NCBI GenBank assembly: GCA_023053545.1
Contig: JAKZAN010000186.1
Location: 1 to 64,000, forward strand
Reading direction: 5' to 3'
DNA from: Lepidurus packardi
Lineage: Eukaryota > Arthropoda > Branchiopoda > Notostraca > Triopsidae
DNA length: 64,000 bases
Each line of letters begins with the position of its first letter. Within the stretch, counting starts at the first letter, position 1. Of the stretch, positions 44,801 to 57,244 are shown piece after piece. A program made the translations under genes and the position numbers. Below the pieces are notes generated by a model. It was given only the letters and a program-made list of their open reading frames with translations, made no database searches and was not told the DNA's origin.

Positions 44801-46334
44801 TCAGAGCAAGGGGTCTTCAATCTCGAAAAAAGCTTTCACTATCGAAGTCACTTTGTCGTAGATCTCAATGAGTTTATGGAATTGAAGCTCTTCCAACAAA
44901 TCAAGAGTATTACCGAATCTGCTTAGTTACTCTTTCAAGACATTTGGACCGTCTCCGCGTATTTTTTCCCCAGTCGCAAGAACTTTATACAAAGTCTGTA
45001 ATGCCGCGTCAATTACTTTAGGATCGTCGTGCCGAAGTAGCGTGGCTATGGTTTGCACTACCTTATAGTGCACGTAGAACTTAAATAACTATGGTACTGG
45101 AGCGTTGAGCGTAAGATTACCAAGCAGGAAACACACTTCTCGCTTAACTTATGCTGAGTCGTCGCGGGCCAGCTATAGCAGACGAGTCACTAGAGGAGTG
45201 CAGTACATTATTGCATATACTTGTTCTTTTGTTCCTGCAGCAATGTTTGACAGCACCCAACAGGCTTCTCGCCTTACGCTTTTCTTATCATGTTAGAGTA
45301 GGGCTAGCAGAGAAGGTAGGGGATCACCGGCGAGCACAGCAGCAGTGGAGGCATCTGTTGAAGAGCAAAGATTGCCGATGGCTCTTATGGATGGCATAAG
45401 AAGTCCCAGGTGAGGGGTTTTTAGGAATAGAACAAGACGATCCAGACCACACGTTATAACTTGTTGGACAGCTAACCGGTTGTCATTCGTCACGTAAGAT
45501 AAGGCCCAAGTACAATCAATTATGAGATCAATATCATTTTGAACACGAGGATCGGCAATAGTACGCATAAAAACAGGTAGTGCTTCCTTAGTAGCTTCGT
45601 ACTTAGGGGCAGGTGTGCCGCGACAAAGATTCGAGAGGGCCCAAGCTGCATGTTTCATGACGACGAGATTAGAACAGTTTATGGAAAGATGGATTAGAGG
45701 TTTTATGCCTCCAGCTTTTATAATGAGGTCACGGTAGAGAGTATTATCGCCAGCGATGTTGCCGAGGGCCCAGACAGCCTGTTCAACGATGTTGAGATGA
45801 GGGCTAGAAAGTAACTGTACGAAGAGGGGTACACCACCCTTATCGATAATAGACTGGCATTGGGGACTGGTTCCAGACGCCACGTTAGTAAGAGCCCATG
45901 CAGCTTCCATTTGGAGTCGAGGATAGTCGTCTCGTTTCATCATCTCGATCATTTTCGGAACAAGATTGGCATCAATGACTTCTTGGATGGGGGAGGCACC
46001 CTCGACAGATAATAGTTTACGGATGCCAATAATGCCTTAATGAACCGCAACGATATCTCCTGTGTGTATATTATCAGCGAGGAAACGGAACTGCTCGAGT
46101 GTGGGTTCGCGTTGTAGAAAACTGAGTTGTGATGTGAGGGGTTTTATAAAAGATAGGTTACGTTTAGATGGCTTTGCTAAGGTTCGTATCTGGTTAGGGG
46201 GCGGTTTGCTTGGCAGATATATCTGCATTAAGATTACGCTTTTTGCTGATCCTATCTTCACGGTCTTTACGTCGTATCTGGGAGGCAACCTCATCACGTT
46301 TACGATAAAGCTCTGCGTTCTGGTCAGGATCCAT
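44801..46334 (-). CDS. Importin subunit alpha (karyopherin alpha)
   Basis: Two exons (40-nt intron 46122-46161) give 497 residues, normal for the family. The N-terminus is an importin-beta-binding domain rich in Arg/Lys (ELYRKRDEVASQIRRKDRED; RISKKRNLNADIS). About ten armadillo repeats follow, with the WxxxN ladder that binds nuclear localisation signals: EAAWALTNVASGTS, QAVWALGNIAGDN, HAAWALSNLCRGT, DCTWALSYVTNDN, EACWVLSNIAAGT. It links NLS-bearing cargo to importin beta for nuclear entry. The usual C-terminal acidic end is short. The intron lies between the IBB domain and the first repeat. Confidence 0.97.
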
Positions 46335-46434
46335 GAGTGAGATGCGTTGCTATTGTAGTTGAGAACTTTAGTTTGTCTTGTCTTGAGAAATGATATACTT
46401 CAATTATAAGCAATTATAAAGATGGAGATTGGGC

Positions 46435-46713
46435 TCAAAAAATGTTGGATTTCATTTGACTTTGTATGTTTTAGATATGAGTTTACCAGGATTTTCTCTG
46501 AGCTTGCATTTAGTACACATTTGTCACAAAATGCGATTGAGACTTTGACGCACCATATAGCCTCATTATTTTTTTATATCTGGAAAGATTTACACTATCA
46601 GCAGTTCAGCGAATATCACATAATCACTCGGGGGCTTAGCAATACTATTTATACATATCCCTAACAGAACTCTCGTCCTCTTCACTTCGTTTCTTTGTGG
46701 CGTCACACATCAT
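46435..46713 (-). CDS. Small charged protein, two exons, unknown
   Basis: Exon 1 (46628-46713) begins with two in-frame ATGs and encodes MMCDATKKRSEEDESSVRDM and onward. A 33-nt GT-AG intron (46595-46627), the shortest I trust here, leads to exon 2 (46435-46594; NLSRYKKIMRLYGASKSQSH; VYEMQAQRKSWETHIENIQS), ending at TGA 46435-46437. The 81-residue product is helical and charged. A 196-residue plus-strand frame covers the same bases but has a less natural composition. No family is recognised. Confidence 0.5.
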
Positions 46714-47266
46714 TGATATGTGGAGTTTGGGAGTCCCCAAATACAAATTAATTTATTTTAGTAGAATATACATTTTTTCGAAATTTGGAGGTCTATCTAC
46801 GAGATGTATATACATTATATGGATAAAGAGTAGTGAGATTAACTGAGGGTGTGAGGCCGATTCGGAATTTGAAAGAGGATTGTAGGAAAATATTAGCTGG
46901 GGATCTACGACCTATATTTAGGGAGTGCAAAGTGATGTTTAAGAAAACATATGTTTACATTTTGGTTTAGGGATACTCAGTTGTCGAGGGGAGTCACAGG
47001 CTTCCTACCTGAAATATGGTGGGAACTTAACCTGTATGGACGATTACTATACTGTAATTAGTCGTTATAGTTTATTATTTCTATCCAATGGTTTCCATAC
47101 TATATCTTGTTGTATTTTCGATGCTATCGTGTCTATCATTCGTGTTTTCGTCTGAACTCATCTTCAGTCTGGAAGATTAATACATGCAGCCACAGCAACG
47201 CTCACCAATTTATTTGCATACTAATTCCCCATTCTTCCTTTTCTTCCATCTCCACCTGCCGTTCCA
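46714..47266. other. Intergenic spacer
   Basis: 553 AT-rich nt. The minus frame of the neighbouring gene remains open for a while beyond its TGA, so an additional 3' exon there is possible. Otherwise nothing supported. Confidence 0.45.
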
Positions 47267-48442
47267 TCAGCAGCACTTACTCCTCCCCTACATATTCCGG
47301 TACGCTCTCTCTCTCTGCCTTTTCAAACTACTCTAGAAAATTCTACGCTGCTCGTATCTCTCCTGTTAGCCATACTCTTTGCTCTTATTGATTCTTTCTA
47401 TTCTTCCCTCGTACTATCTGTTTATGCTAAGGTATCTACGCACTTACTCTTTTGATCTCATCTTTAGAATATAGGGGACTATCGGGCTTTGATTACGCTG
47501 GTTCTTATGAGTCCGTTCTGCTTTGATACGAGAAGCCGATGACGACAGAGTCGAACCAGTCTGAGGCTGATGATGTTGTTTTGGCTTGCGGATCTATCTA
47601 TTTTTTGGTGGACACTGTGCTGATAGATCATGTGCATCTTTCTAAACCCTCTCGTCAAGGGGTATTTTGAGTAAGGCATCGTTGATATTTCGAGTGCCGC
47701 TTTCTCTGGCTGTATGACTCTGTCGAAAAAGATGAGTCTATTTCCTGAGCTTCCTCTTCCGGGCTCTTGTAATGGTAGCTCTTTCAATAAAAGATCCCAT
47801 GACACTTCCTTAGAAATCTTAGATTGCCTCTGCCACAGTATGTTGGACTCTTTTATTCTTTCTTAAGCGATCCTCAAGACCACACTAATGTGTGACATCC
47901 GAGTAATGCCCGTATTAATTGACTTTGCCCTGGTCAAGCCTGGCTGAGAAACTTTGATGATGATTGATATGGGGAGACTTGCCTTCTGAGTATGAGTGAG
48001 GCTATTGCTGCATAACGCTGTGACTTTTTTTCGGGCTGTGTTTTCTGAGGATGGGCGTAAGTTTGTCATTGTCTGCATAGGGTTTGCCACTTTAGCGCGT
48101 AAATAAGAACTTTTGTGAGTTTTTTGTATTGTTATGGCCATAGATGACGAGAGATGCTTCTGCTTGTTACTGAACTATTATTGCTGTTGGATATTAAAAC
48201 TCTAGTAAATTTATATTTCTTGCATGCTTTTAATACGGGTGGTCTTTAGTTTCTATGAGTGGGCCCTGTCCAGGTTGCAACTTCACATTCACAGGCTAGA
48301 TTGTTGTTGTTTATACATCAAAAGCCCTGGTGCTCGAGCAGTATTCATTAAAGTGCATCAATTTCTTCCTGTTTTGGGCCAGTAGGGGATTTTTAAATGG
48401 TAAGGTCAGGAGAGGCGGGGTTTTGAGTATGGGGGCATTCAT
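47267..48442 (-). CDS. Basic, charged protein of unknown function
   Basis: One frame from ATG 48442 to TGA 47267-47269 encodes 391 residues. Two other minus frames are also open across parts of it, but this one has the Lys/Glu/Ser-rich composition and strong C-terminal helix expected of real protein (ILKMRSKEEVRRYLSINREY; EGRIERINKSKEYGEQERYE), with NIPLDE-type short motifs absent and a long polar middle (FLFTRESGKPYADNDKLTP). The N-terminus is Pro/Leu-rich (MNAPILKTPPLLTLPF). Possibly a nuclear or cytoskeletal adaptor. No family recognised. Confidence 0.6.
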
Positions 48443-48815
48443 GAAGTTGAGCCGAATGACGATGGTTGATGTTGATAGAGAAGAATAGGGCTTGGGTGTG
48501 GTTGGGGTATTTAAGAAGATGGACGAGGAGTTTGGTGTGGTTATAAGGATCTAATCACCTTTATTTGGATAATGTAATGGATTTTAGGGAATAATTTTTA
48601 AAACTTTGTTGTGCATACAAGTGAGGAATAAGATGGATGTTGCTTTGCTGCATTACGATATTTATTTCACCAGTGCTCTTCTTAACGTGCATATCAATTA
48701 CCTCACCTCCATAGACAATATCTCTACCATGCAAAAAATGGCTATCGAACCGACCACAATCACTTACCATCCCTATCCAAATAATCATCTATATCTTTTC
48801 TAAACTTTTCCTTCA
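48443..48815. other. Intergenic spacer
   Basis: 373 nt between two minus-strand genes. A 77-residue minus ATG frame (48555-48788) is open here but not convincing enough to call. Confidence 0.45.
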
Positions 48816-50237
48816 TCAACTAAACACCATTTCCTCGTCTCCCGGATTCCTGTTTACTGTCCGGAACTTTCTATACAGATGTTTACTCGCTGTCTTCTCC
48901 ATATCCATGCCTCGGATAACTGCCTCTTCTGCTTCTGCCGGCTCTTTCAGCAGTAGCCTACTCATCCCTTCGAACCATCCCTACTCTTTTAACTGTTTCC
49001 GAGTCTCAACCCGCTCATCCGACCTATTACTATCAAACTCATCGATGTTGTAAGGAATGCTCGCAATCGATTTTTAGTGATGATCTTCCTTCGTAAAACC
49101 TGAGTTCCTTAATGTGAAATTTGTATCCCCGTTCTAGTCCTGCACAGCATTATAATTCGACAACTCTCTTTGACATTCTGGCTGTTGGGAGAATTGCTTA
49201 TCTTTGATATTGTTCGGGCAACCTGATTTTCTTTGATTCTCACCAGACAGTCCGGGAAAGAAAGTCAATGAATCCTTAGGGCAGGATTTTCTGGTGCACA
49301 TATGATCTTTCTCGGTGACTGCTACTATTGACGACTATTTTCTTTTTTGGTCATTAGTATTGGCGCTGAAACTGCTTTTGGTCTTTTTCCTGTAATGTGA
49401 TTGTTGTTGCTATAAAGAGCATTTCTTCCTATGGACGAGGAAGTTGCCACCATCAGATATTATTATCTTGGAGCGACTTCGTGGGTCCTGAGGTTGAATA
49501 GCCATCTGGGAATCGTTGTTACTATGGACTGTAGCACTTATGTTTGGATTCGTCGAGTTTGCAGCACTTTGGATGTTGGACTTTGTTGTGGAGTTGAAGA
49601 ACGTCTGGGTTTTGGTAGGTTCATATTTTTTCTACAGTATCGTGGAATTCTGTTCCCCTACGAGTTTATTGAGCCTGGCGAGAAAGGAAGACTGGAATAT
49701 TCTGCTATGACCAAACTTGCTCTGGTCAATCTCTACGCTCTCTTGTTCGTAGTCTTCCTAAGTATAGTGATTATCGTCGTAACGCCCTTCGTACTCAAAT
49801 GAGTATTGATGAATCGATTGTGAAGATAGCTGTTGGTTTTTGTGGTTCTTATTAGGAGACTATTGTGAATTATCGATAAGGGTATGATGTCTGCTTCTGG
49901 CCTTTTTTCGATTCCTTATAAAAATCTGTCTGTTTTTCTCCATCTTGATGTAGTCGTCAAGTTCCTTAGTCGTCAGCATGGCCAGGTTGTCATTAGTGGC
50001 GGGAGTAGTTATGATGACAGGCTTGATGCTGAGTTTGTCTTTGTACTTCTGCATGTACAGAGATTTGAAGCGCTATTGGATATGGTTGGTTTGTTTGAGG
50101 GAACATGTTTTGACATGCACTCTATAGACACCCGGGACTGGAGGAGGGAGTTGTTGGGTGGATTCTGGTGGGGGTAGGTATTGTCTCTGAGGATTTTGAG
50201 TCTGGGAGCTATATTGGGAATGGTAAAAAGGATGCAT
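48816..50237 (-). CDS. Asn/Ser/Gln-rich protein of unknown function
   Basis: A 473-residue frame without introns, ATG 50237 to TGA 48816-48818. The start is Gln/Pro-rich (MHPFYHSQYSSQTQNPQRQY; STQQLPPPVPGVYRVHVK), followed by a basic helical segment (LTTKELDDYIKMEKNRQIFI), long Asn/Ser-rich disorder, a Cys/Lys patch (VTEKDHMCTRKSCPKD), and a charged helical C-terminus (KQLKEEGWFEGMSRLLLKEP; DMEKTASKHLYRKFRTVNRN). Scattered plus-strand ORFs over it are shadows. No family recognised. The composition suggests an RNA-binding or scaffold protein, which is only a guess. Confidence 0.65.
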
Positions 50238-50855
50238 GAGTATATTGAACAATTTTTATTGTATGATGGATGGGGTAATCAATTCTTTAACATAAAAATA
50301 TGAGAGGGTAGGGGTGATAGAGTGAATTTTGGTTGCACATATTCTACTTGGGAATCATGGCAGATAATTTATGGATCCATGCAGCAGATTTTACAGCATT
50401 CTAGAATCTTATGCGTGACGCTTCATGACCCCATTATGCTAATTTCGAGGGTGCCCAGATTATCTAGACAGACTTATCTTCTTATATCAATCGTGCTGTC
50501 TGTCAACAACCACATGCTTGTCTTTGGTCTGTTAATATGCATCAAGGACAAATGTTTTTGACTTTAAATATCGGTAACTGATTATTGATAGATTTTAATA
50601 GCATAAAAAAATGGTAGGGCAATGGTGGAAGAGGTGTAGGGTTCGAGAAGGGTATTCGCCCCGGGAACATACTAGTAATATTGCTGGCTGGGAAAATCGA
50701 TATTGTTTGTGTGTAGGATTTGCAAATATAGTCGAAACCAAGCAGTATAAAACAATTGCTTCGCAGCAGTAACCAATTTCCAATCAGGATTATAAAGCCT
50801 AAAACTTAAGAACCTACTATAATTGTCATCACACAACTTATTACCCACAAATCCC
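50238..50855. other. Divergent promoter region
   Basis: 618 nt between divergent genes. Open plus and minus frames exist, but none starts with ATG and reads as protein. No RNA gene recognised. Confidence 0.5.
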
Positions 50856-52533
50856 ATGCCTCTCTTCAAAGTCAAACTCGGCAAACAGCTTTTCGACATC
50901 ACTGCTTCTTCTTTCGAATAGCTCAAGAAGAACATCTGGGATAACATCCACATCCCCGCCGATAAGATCAGGTTCATCAAACCTCCCATCAAGGTAACCC
51001 CAGACAATAATACCATAATTGATCGCCCAATCATTATCTTTTTATCGACTCCTGCTATCTCCATCTAACCTCATTATTCTCACAGGATGATAAAACCTTC
51101 GCCGCCGTTAAAGATGGTTCAGAGATTCTGATTATGGGCGTCCCCGTAGAAAAACAAGTGGTCGTCATAGAGAAAATATAATAAAATGGAATCGCCTACA
51201 AAACCAACATTGGCAGTATCTCTTATGTCACTTCCACTCTCCAACTCCTCAAGAACTGCCCAGAGTTCAAGAAGTTCTGTCTCGAATACCCAACCAACGT
51301 ACCCTTCAAATCTTAATCGAACCCTACCAAACGCATTCATAAAATACAGAAAAACCCCGACGGACTTTTCGCAAAAGACATTGGCAATTTGTACACCCAA
51401 GTCGAGCAGATAGATCCCAGTGGCAATAATAAACCTGTTTCACCTATCGATATCATCACTTCCTGGATCGCATATGCCTAAGATTTTGGAGACTATCCTT
51501 ATCAGATCTATGATGCCATATAGTGTTCAGAACGTCTTCTGTAGATTATGTCGACCGCCGCAGTCTCAACTTAAGAAGCAGAACAGGACCCTAACAAGGA
51601 AAATATCATTAGAAAGCTATTTGAGTTTACTTATGATACCTTTGAGGTTGAAACAAAGACTGAACTCGGTCCTGATTGGGCCGAAGAACTTTACAATGGA
51701 CCTAGGGAGAATGTGACTAGTTTCCACCTCGGATGTTAGGTCTCGAAAGACGCCTCCACCATCTATGAAGGGATCCATAACTACAACTCCCGCAAACAGC
51801 ACAAACTGAAAGAGGTCTACGGTATCGACGTCGAGTACGAGTAAACGAGAGGGAAGCTCAAGAAACAGCTACCAGAATATGCAGTAATTTACTTGGACAG
51901 GATACACCATTGCGACAGGAAATCAAAGTAAAAGGATCCCGGAGTCATGCGATACCCTCGCGTGATAGATTTGAAGTAATTCTGCTGTGACTAGGTGCAG
52001 AAAACCCTTAATGAGGGTAAAGTCAGCAGAGACATCTATTTCAAAGGTCTATAGACTGGTCCCGAATATGCCGAATTCATTAAAAAACATCCCAAAGGTA
52101 TATACTATTCAGATCGCATGAAATGAATGATTTTGAGTGATGTAGCAAACGAGATGAGTGACGCAGAGAAACACTACACCTTTGCGGAACAAAGGATGAC
52201 TCCGGAGCAGTATCAGGACTGGATATTCCCGAAGGAAAACAAAGAGAAGCTGACTGGTGAGTATTGGTTGGTAGGGCTGTTAAGCCACGAAGGAGCCATG
52301 ATATCCCAGGACACCGGGTTTAAGGCAATCGTCAACCGCAAAGGAAGTAACTAAATGCTTCGAGATAGGTTATGAAACACAATTTGAATGACAATGTAGA
52401 AGGATGGTATACTTTCAAAGACGACCAAGTGAAATCAATGAGTACAGAGGAGGCGATGGGACTGGTAGGTAGCGATACGGACAACAAGTTGGAGACTGCT
52501 CATGTTCTTTTATACAAAGCATTTAAATACTGA
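50856..52533 (+). CDS. USP14/Ubp6-like protein with degenerate catalytic site (likely pseudo-deubiquitinase)
   Basis: Four exons (introns 50994-51085, 52098-52145, 52331-52368) give 499 residues, the size of USP14. An N-terminal ubiquitin-like domain (MPLFKVKLGKQLFDIT; VKDGSEILIMGVPV) precedes a USP fold. The Cys-box, normally GLTNLGNTCYMNATVQC, reads AYKTNIGSISYVTSTLQLL, so the catalytic Cys is Ser92 (codon 51221-51223). The His-box (LTHQGRSSSSGHYVSWV in USP14) reads LLSHEGAMISQDTGFKAIV, with Phe for His. The C-terminal VEGWYTFKDDQVKSM and TAHVLLYKAF fit the family end. USP14 docks on the proteasome through its UBL. This copy should bind but not cleave. Confidence 0.85.
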
Positions 52534-52837
52534 TGGACAGCGCGAGAAAGTTGGTATTGCTCTGCAGACTATACGATGCCATAGTTGATGAGAGAAAGAG
52601 AGAAGAAACTACTGAGTAATGAATTTCTGCGAGCGATAGCCTTGATTTAGATATGTTTTGTACGCTCCAAAGTGAGGGATTGGATATCAGGAATTTATCA
52701 ATGGTTCATTCTATGCTTATATCATAAAACTTATAGCATATGCCTCTACCTTCCATCAATATTCAAAAATTAGTCAGCACTATTTTTATTTTTGGTTGAT
52801 CGTTCCCATCTCTACTGCTACAATACAGAACATTCAA
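52534..52837. other. Intergenic spacer
   Basis: 304 AT-rich nt between same-strand genes. Nothing seen. Confidence 0.6.
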
Positions 52838-55777
52838 ATGCAACACATCGCTTTCACAGAAGACCCAGACGCCGAGGTTCTCAACCTCACATGCGCTGGA
52901 GTATGCAAAATACACGTAAAATCCCACTCATATCTCATACATCACAATACTAATACTAAACCATGCTTCTAGCGAATTTGTGGCTTAGATAACTTCACAC
53001 ACCTCCACACTCTAATCCTCACCAATCATATGATACACAGAATTGAAAACCTGTAATCCCTGATCTCCCTTCGCATTTTAAACCTCGACTTTAATCGCAT
53101 CCAAATAATTTAAAATCTGGATTGCCTCCACAAACTCCAAGAACTCTACCTCGCCTATAACCAGATCAGGAAAATAAAACAGAATTTTAGTCTTCTTCCG
53201 GAGTTACGTGTATTGCATCTGGCATATAATGAGTTACACGATGAACAGCTGAATAACCTTGTCCCTTTGGCATAGTTATCAATATTGACGATACAGGGTA
53301 ATGCCTTGACCGAGGAGATCACTTATAAAACCATTTTGGGAATCGCCTTCAGAAAATTAGTTTTGCTGGACGACGAGAGCGTGAAAAGAGTGGAATTATA
53401 GCTACAGTCTAACGAAATGTTGGCTCTAAGATCGGCTCTTAACGAGGTGCTGAGGTAGAAAGATGAAGTAGTAAAATAGGGGTTGAAGATAATCCGGAAA
53501 AACACACAGGACTCTTGTTCCCAACGGAATTATAATAACAGTAGCTATAATAGTGCAAGTTGGAACGATAGTCCCAGTATCAATATTAACAGGCAAGATC
53601 CCGTGATGCATAATAACAGATATCCCCACAGCAACGCTAAAAACAATGATCACGCTTCGGGTCTTCTCCTGCAGCAGAACTCGGCAGACGAGTACGCTCG
53701 TCACTCGGATACCGACGAATACTTGATTCTCAGGAAGGAGGAGCCCCGATAACTACGATTCCAGCAGCACTTAGACTCTAAAGACAGTCAAGCATCAGAA
53801 GAACATGGAGTACCTAATTCTGATGAGCAGGAAATTATCACTGAGGCAGAGTTCTACATGGATGCCTTGATGAACCAGAATAACCTACTGTGCCAGAAAA
53901 TAGATGAACTTGCTGTGAAGATTGTCTACTATGAAAAGGAAGCAGACAAACTGGATCAGCTAATGAATGATAACTCTTTTAAGGAGGCCAGAATCAGAAA
54001 AATAAAGCAATACAAAAATCAACTTGACCCACAACAATAGGGCATTAACACTGAGGCATAGCAACTACAGTAACGGGTGTACGAAAACCAAAAACAGATT
54101 TTAGACATCAAAAGCAACCTGTAATCTATGGATACTCCCGAATCTATGCATATCCAGATCTCAAGATACCAGGAAAAAATGAGACAGAACTCCCAATCCA
54201 TGTCTGAGCAAGAGTCCAAGATCTTGCAGGTCAGAGCTAACAAAAACAATAAGGCTTCATCTCACAAAAAACCATCAATTACTAACTCTCAAAGAGGAGT
54301 TTAGGATAAACAGGCTACCCCACATGAACAAGAGTAATAGCTTACTCTCTGGGAACACGCAGTATCTCGAGTACTGTATGACGATCGAAAACCAAAAAGC
54401 ATGGTCAGAGTGGACCTGCAACATTTGAGGAGTCTACACGAGAAATACAAGATAGGTCTGATATAGCTGATAACTCAGCTGAGCATCCTAATTTTCGGAA
54501 GACCAGTGGAAGTGTCATAGATGGCAGAACTAGGGAAGGAGTTATAATAAAAGTGTTTACTGTAGTTACTGGCCGAGAAATCGCGGAAATAGCAGAAGAA
54601 ACATCAAAGGTTTAACACAGAAAAATAGGAGTTTATCAGATCCTTTGAAGAAGAGACACAGGAATTGGCAAAACAGTGGCACCTATTTCACAATGAAAAA
54701 CAGACATTCTAGGAACAAGTCAAAAGACATAAACAGGATCTCAAAGAAATCATTGAGAAGGAGTTCCAGAGCGAGAAGCAGTCCAATTTCTAACAATTCA
54801 AAATGCAGAAAGAGCGACTGCGCGAAATCCAGGACCACATGAAGAGCCGCGAAGAGTAGCTCCAGAGAATCTAAATAGAACACGAAAAGAGAGTTCTAAC
54901 ATTAGTCACTGAGATCTAGTCTCTGGAGAAGTAGTTCTCGAAGAAGTACAAATAGTTGGAGAAATTCGAGCAGCACTTCTAAGAACTGAAGGCAGAGAAG
55001 AAGAATATGGTATTGTTTTAGGGAGAGGTCGAAACTTTAAAGCAGGACAGAGAAGAGTTGTCCAGGTAGGTGGAGAACAAGAGGAGAGAGTTGTAGGAAC
55101 TTGAGGAAAGACAACAACTGCTTGCAGAAAGAGTAGAATTTATCAATAATAAGGCTAAAGACAGGCTCAACGAGATCTTAGAAATAGACAACAAGCACAA
55201 AGAAGTGACCCAAAGGCTAGGCACGACTATCAACGAGCATAGTAGGTTGAAGGAAGCACTTGCCGATCTCGAAGTAGAGATCAGTATGCTCAAATCATAG
55301 CAAAGAGAGCAATAGAAGTGTGTGGAGAGAGTGAGAGCCAAGAATGTTCACGAGGAGTAGAGACTGCAGAATCTCCAGGCGATGTGGAAAGCACAGAAGT
55401 AAGAAATTAGGGATCTTGAGAAAAAAATCATGCATCTTTAGGTCAAATCGCAGGAACATCAAAGAACAAATGAAAGCCTGCTTGCCGAACAAGATGCAAT
55501 AAGACTTCAATACAGACAGATGGAGGCAAGAATAGCAGAAGGTCGAGTACAGATGGAGACGCTGGCTGACCTCAATTTGGCAGTGCAGAGGATGACTTTA
55601 CGAGAGCGAGAAGTGAAGGGGAACCTATTTTAGTTGTAGTTGTAGGTGGAGCAGAAGAAGAAGAGGAAGCGAGAGGCTGAGTAGGAGTTAGCAAGAACAT
55701 GGCGACAGGTGGAGGAGGCGCACAACAGGAGTGGAGTAAAGAGAATTAGAGGAATGGGCGATGGATTGTAGATCTGA
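52838..55777 (+). CDS. Leucine-rich repeat plus long coiled-coil protein
   Basis: Two exons (57-nt intron 52916-52972) give 960 residues. The first 200 residues are SDS22-like LRRs (GLDNFTHLHTLILTNHMIHR; LISLRILNLDFNRIQ; LQELYLAYNQIRKI; LRVLHLAYNELHDEQLNNL) with an LRR cap (IAFRKLVLLDDESV). A polar Asn-rich linker follows, then about 600 residues of dense Glu/Lys/Gln coiled coil with dozens of TAG/TAA Glu codons. This design is typical of centriole, basal-body and axoneme proteins such as LRRCC1 and CEP97, and a ciliary role is likely but inferred. Read with the standard code it would fall into some fifty fragments. Confidence 0.88.
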
Positions 55778-56110
55778 GAGGAAAAAGAGTGCACTTGATT
55801 TTTTTGAAAACGGGATATTAAAGATTGATTTAATAATTGCGAAATAGCGAATACAACCACTGGATCTACAGTGGAGTACGAGACAACTGTGCTAATGTAG
55901 CCTGGCCGAACTTCTATACACATAATATCCTTGAGTATTATTTGTGTTATTCAGTAGAATCAATGCTCTTTTCTCCCTTTCTCCACCTCCATTCCTTATT
56001 ACAATCTTTAGTTCTCCAATTATTCTCCCGCAATTACTCATAAATATTCCAATAAAAAAGAACACCTGGCCTCCTTATCTTGTGTGGTGTTGTTCAGTAC
56101 ACCATTTCCC
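55778..56110. other. Convergent intergenic spacer
   Basis: 333 nt between converging genes. Nothing supported. Confidence 0.6.
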
Positions 56111-57244
56111 TCAATGCACCACCCTTTTCTCAGCAAGCAGTCTCTTGAAACTCTCATAAGTACCCCAAGAAATAGCGCTCGAAGGACTCTGGATCAGGAT
56201 CCTCATTTTCAAGCCCTGGAAGAAGCCTAGTGCACCTCCCTATCGGTAGATACTCCTGGCTGCTGCCATCACATTGGGATACCTTAGTTTGGTGGAATTT
56301 TTATTATTAGTCGAGATCGCATTAGTCAACAGGGTGCCTGTCTTGAAGCCATGGTTCGACATTATTTTAGTATTGTAATTCGTATTGCTACCCCGTAGTA
56401 CGTTGCAGGCCGGGTTTTTATTGCATATTGTTCCTAGACAATCTTGGGTATTGAGTCGAGTTTTGATCACATCCAAAGGACACGTGGGGACAGCTGCCAG
56501 GAGGCCAGCTAGACCCGCACAGAGATAGTACTTCAGCAGCGAATCACTGTTACTATTTGATTCGGCTTTCCCCTTGTTTGACTCCATGATCAGGTCTTTT
56601 AGCTCTTAATTGATGGTCACGATAAGTGCTCCGAAAGGCACATTCATGAAGTAGTTAATACCGAAACTCTTGTAGAACGAGCCGATACCTTCAGTGTGGT
56701 ACATAGTTTTTACCACACGCAGAGGATGAATATCATGTGATACCTCTGACCTCAACAACTGCAGTCTCTGTTTGATAGCTTCAGTGGGGGTCAAAATAAA
56801 ATCATGGAAGAGTGATGAGCATGCCCCTACAAGAGAATAAAGATATGGGCTTTGATGATGGTTTTCATTGAGGCCCAGCTTCTCCATGGTAAACTCATAG
56901 ATAGAAAAGTAGAGTCCATGGGCTGGAACGCAGCCTGCAGCAAGGACGGAGCTTCCTGAGTAGAAATTGCGAATTCCACCCTTCTTATAGATTTTGGTCA
57001 TAATTTCGCGGACGGGCATTTTGCTTCCTGCTTGGCAATGTGTCTGTGGAGATGAATTGGGGTGGGTGTTCGGAGATGTGGGGAATACCTTGACGTTGTC
57101 GAATGGAAGCATGGAAATATGCTCAGAGACTCCTGCGAGGGATCCAGCTAAGGGTGACGAAGGGGTGTTGGGGAATGGAAGTGTTACAGATGAGGTGTAC
57201 CCAGAAGGGTGTTTCAGCATGCCTGACTTCCCACTCAAAATCAT
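56111..57244 (-). CDS. Mitochondrial carrier, mitoferrin (SLC25A28/37)-like
   Basis: An intronless 377-residue protein with three carrier repeats. Repeat 2 has the signature LTPTEAIKQRLQ, preceded by AAGCVPAHGLYFSIYEFTME and followed by GIGSFYKSFGINYFMNVPFG, both characteristic of mitoferrins (PAHAMYF and MNVPF). Repeat 3 has TCPLDVIKTRLNTQ. In repeat 1 the motif is MLPFDNVKVF, weaker than PxDxxKTR, and is followed by a Pro/Asn/Ser insertion before the matrix helix. Two TAA/TAG codons fall on family Glu positions (VTIN[E]ELK; YR[E]GGALGFFQGL). Mitoferrins import iron into the matrix. A long Asn/Thr-rich insertion (about residues 250-300) in the third matrix loop is unusual. Confidence 0.9.

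Noticed and set aside
46422-47012. 196-residue plus-strand frame
   Set aside because: It overlaps a better minus-strand two-exon gene (46435-46713) and looks like its antisense shadow at the 5' end.
47458-48141. 227-residue minus-strand frame starting at ATG 48141
   Set aside because: The alternative frame 47267-48442 on the same strand is longer, has a better start, and gives a much more protein-like Lys/Glu-rich C-terminus.
12341-55777. Reading the stop-riddled coding regions as pseudogenes under the standard code
   Set aside because: Only TAA and TAG interrupt otherwise well-conserved families, at positions where orthologs have Glu, while TGA occurs only at gene ends. That is reassignment, not decay.
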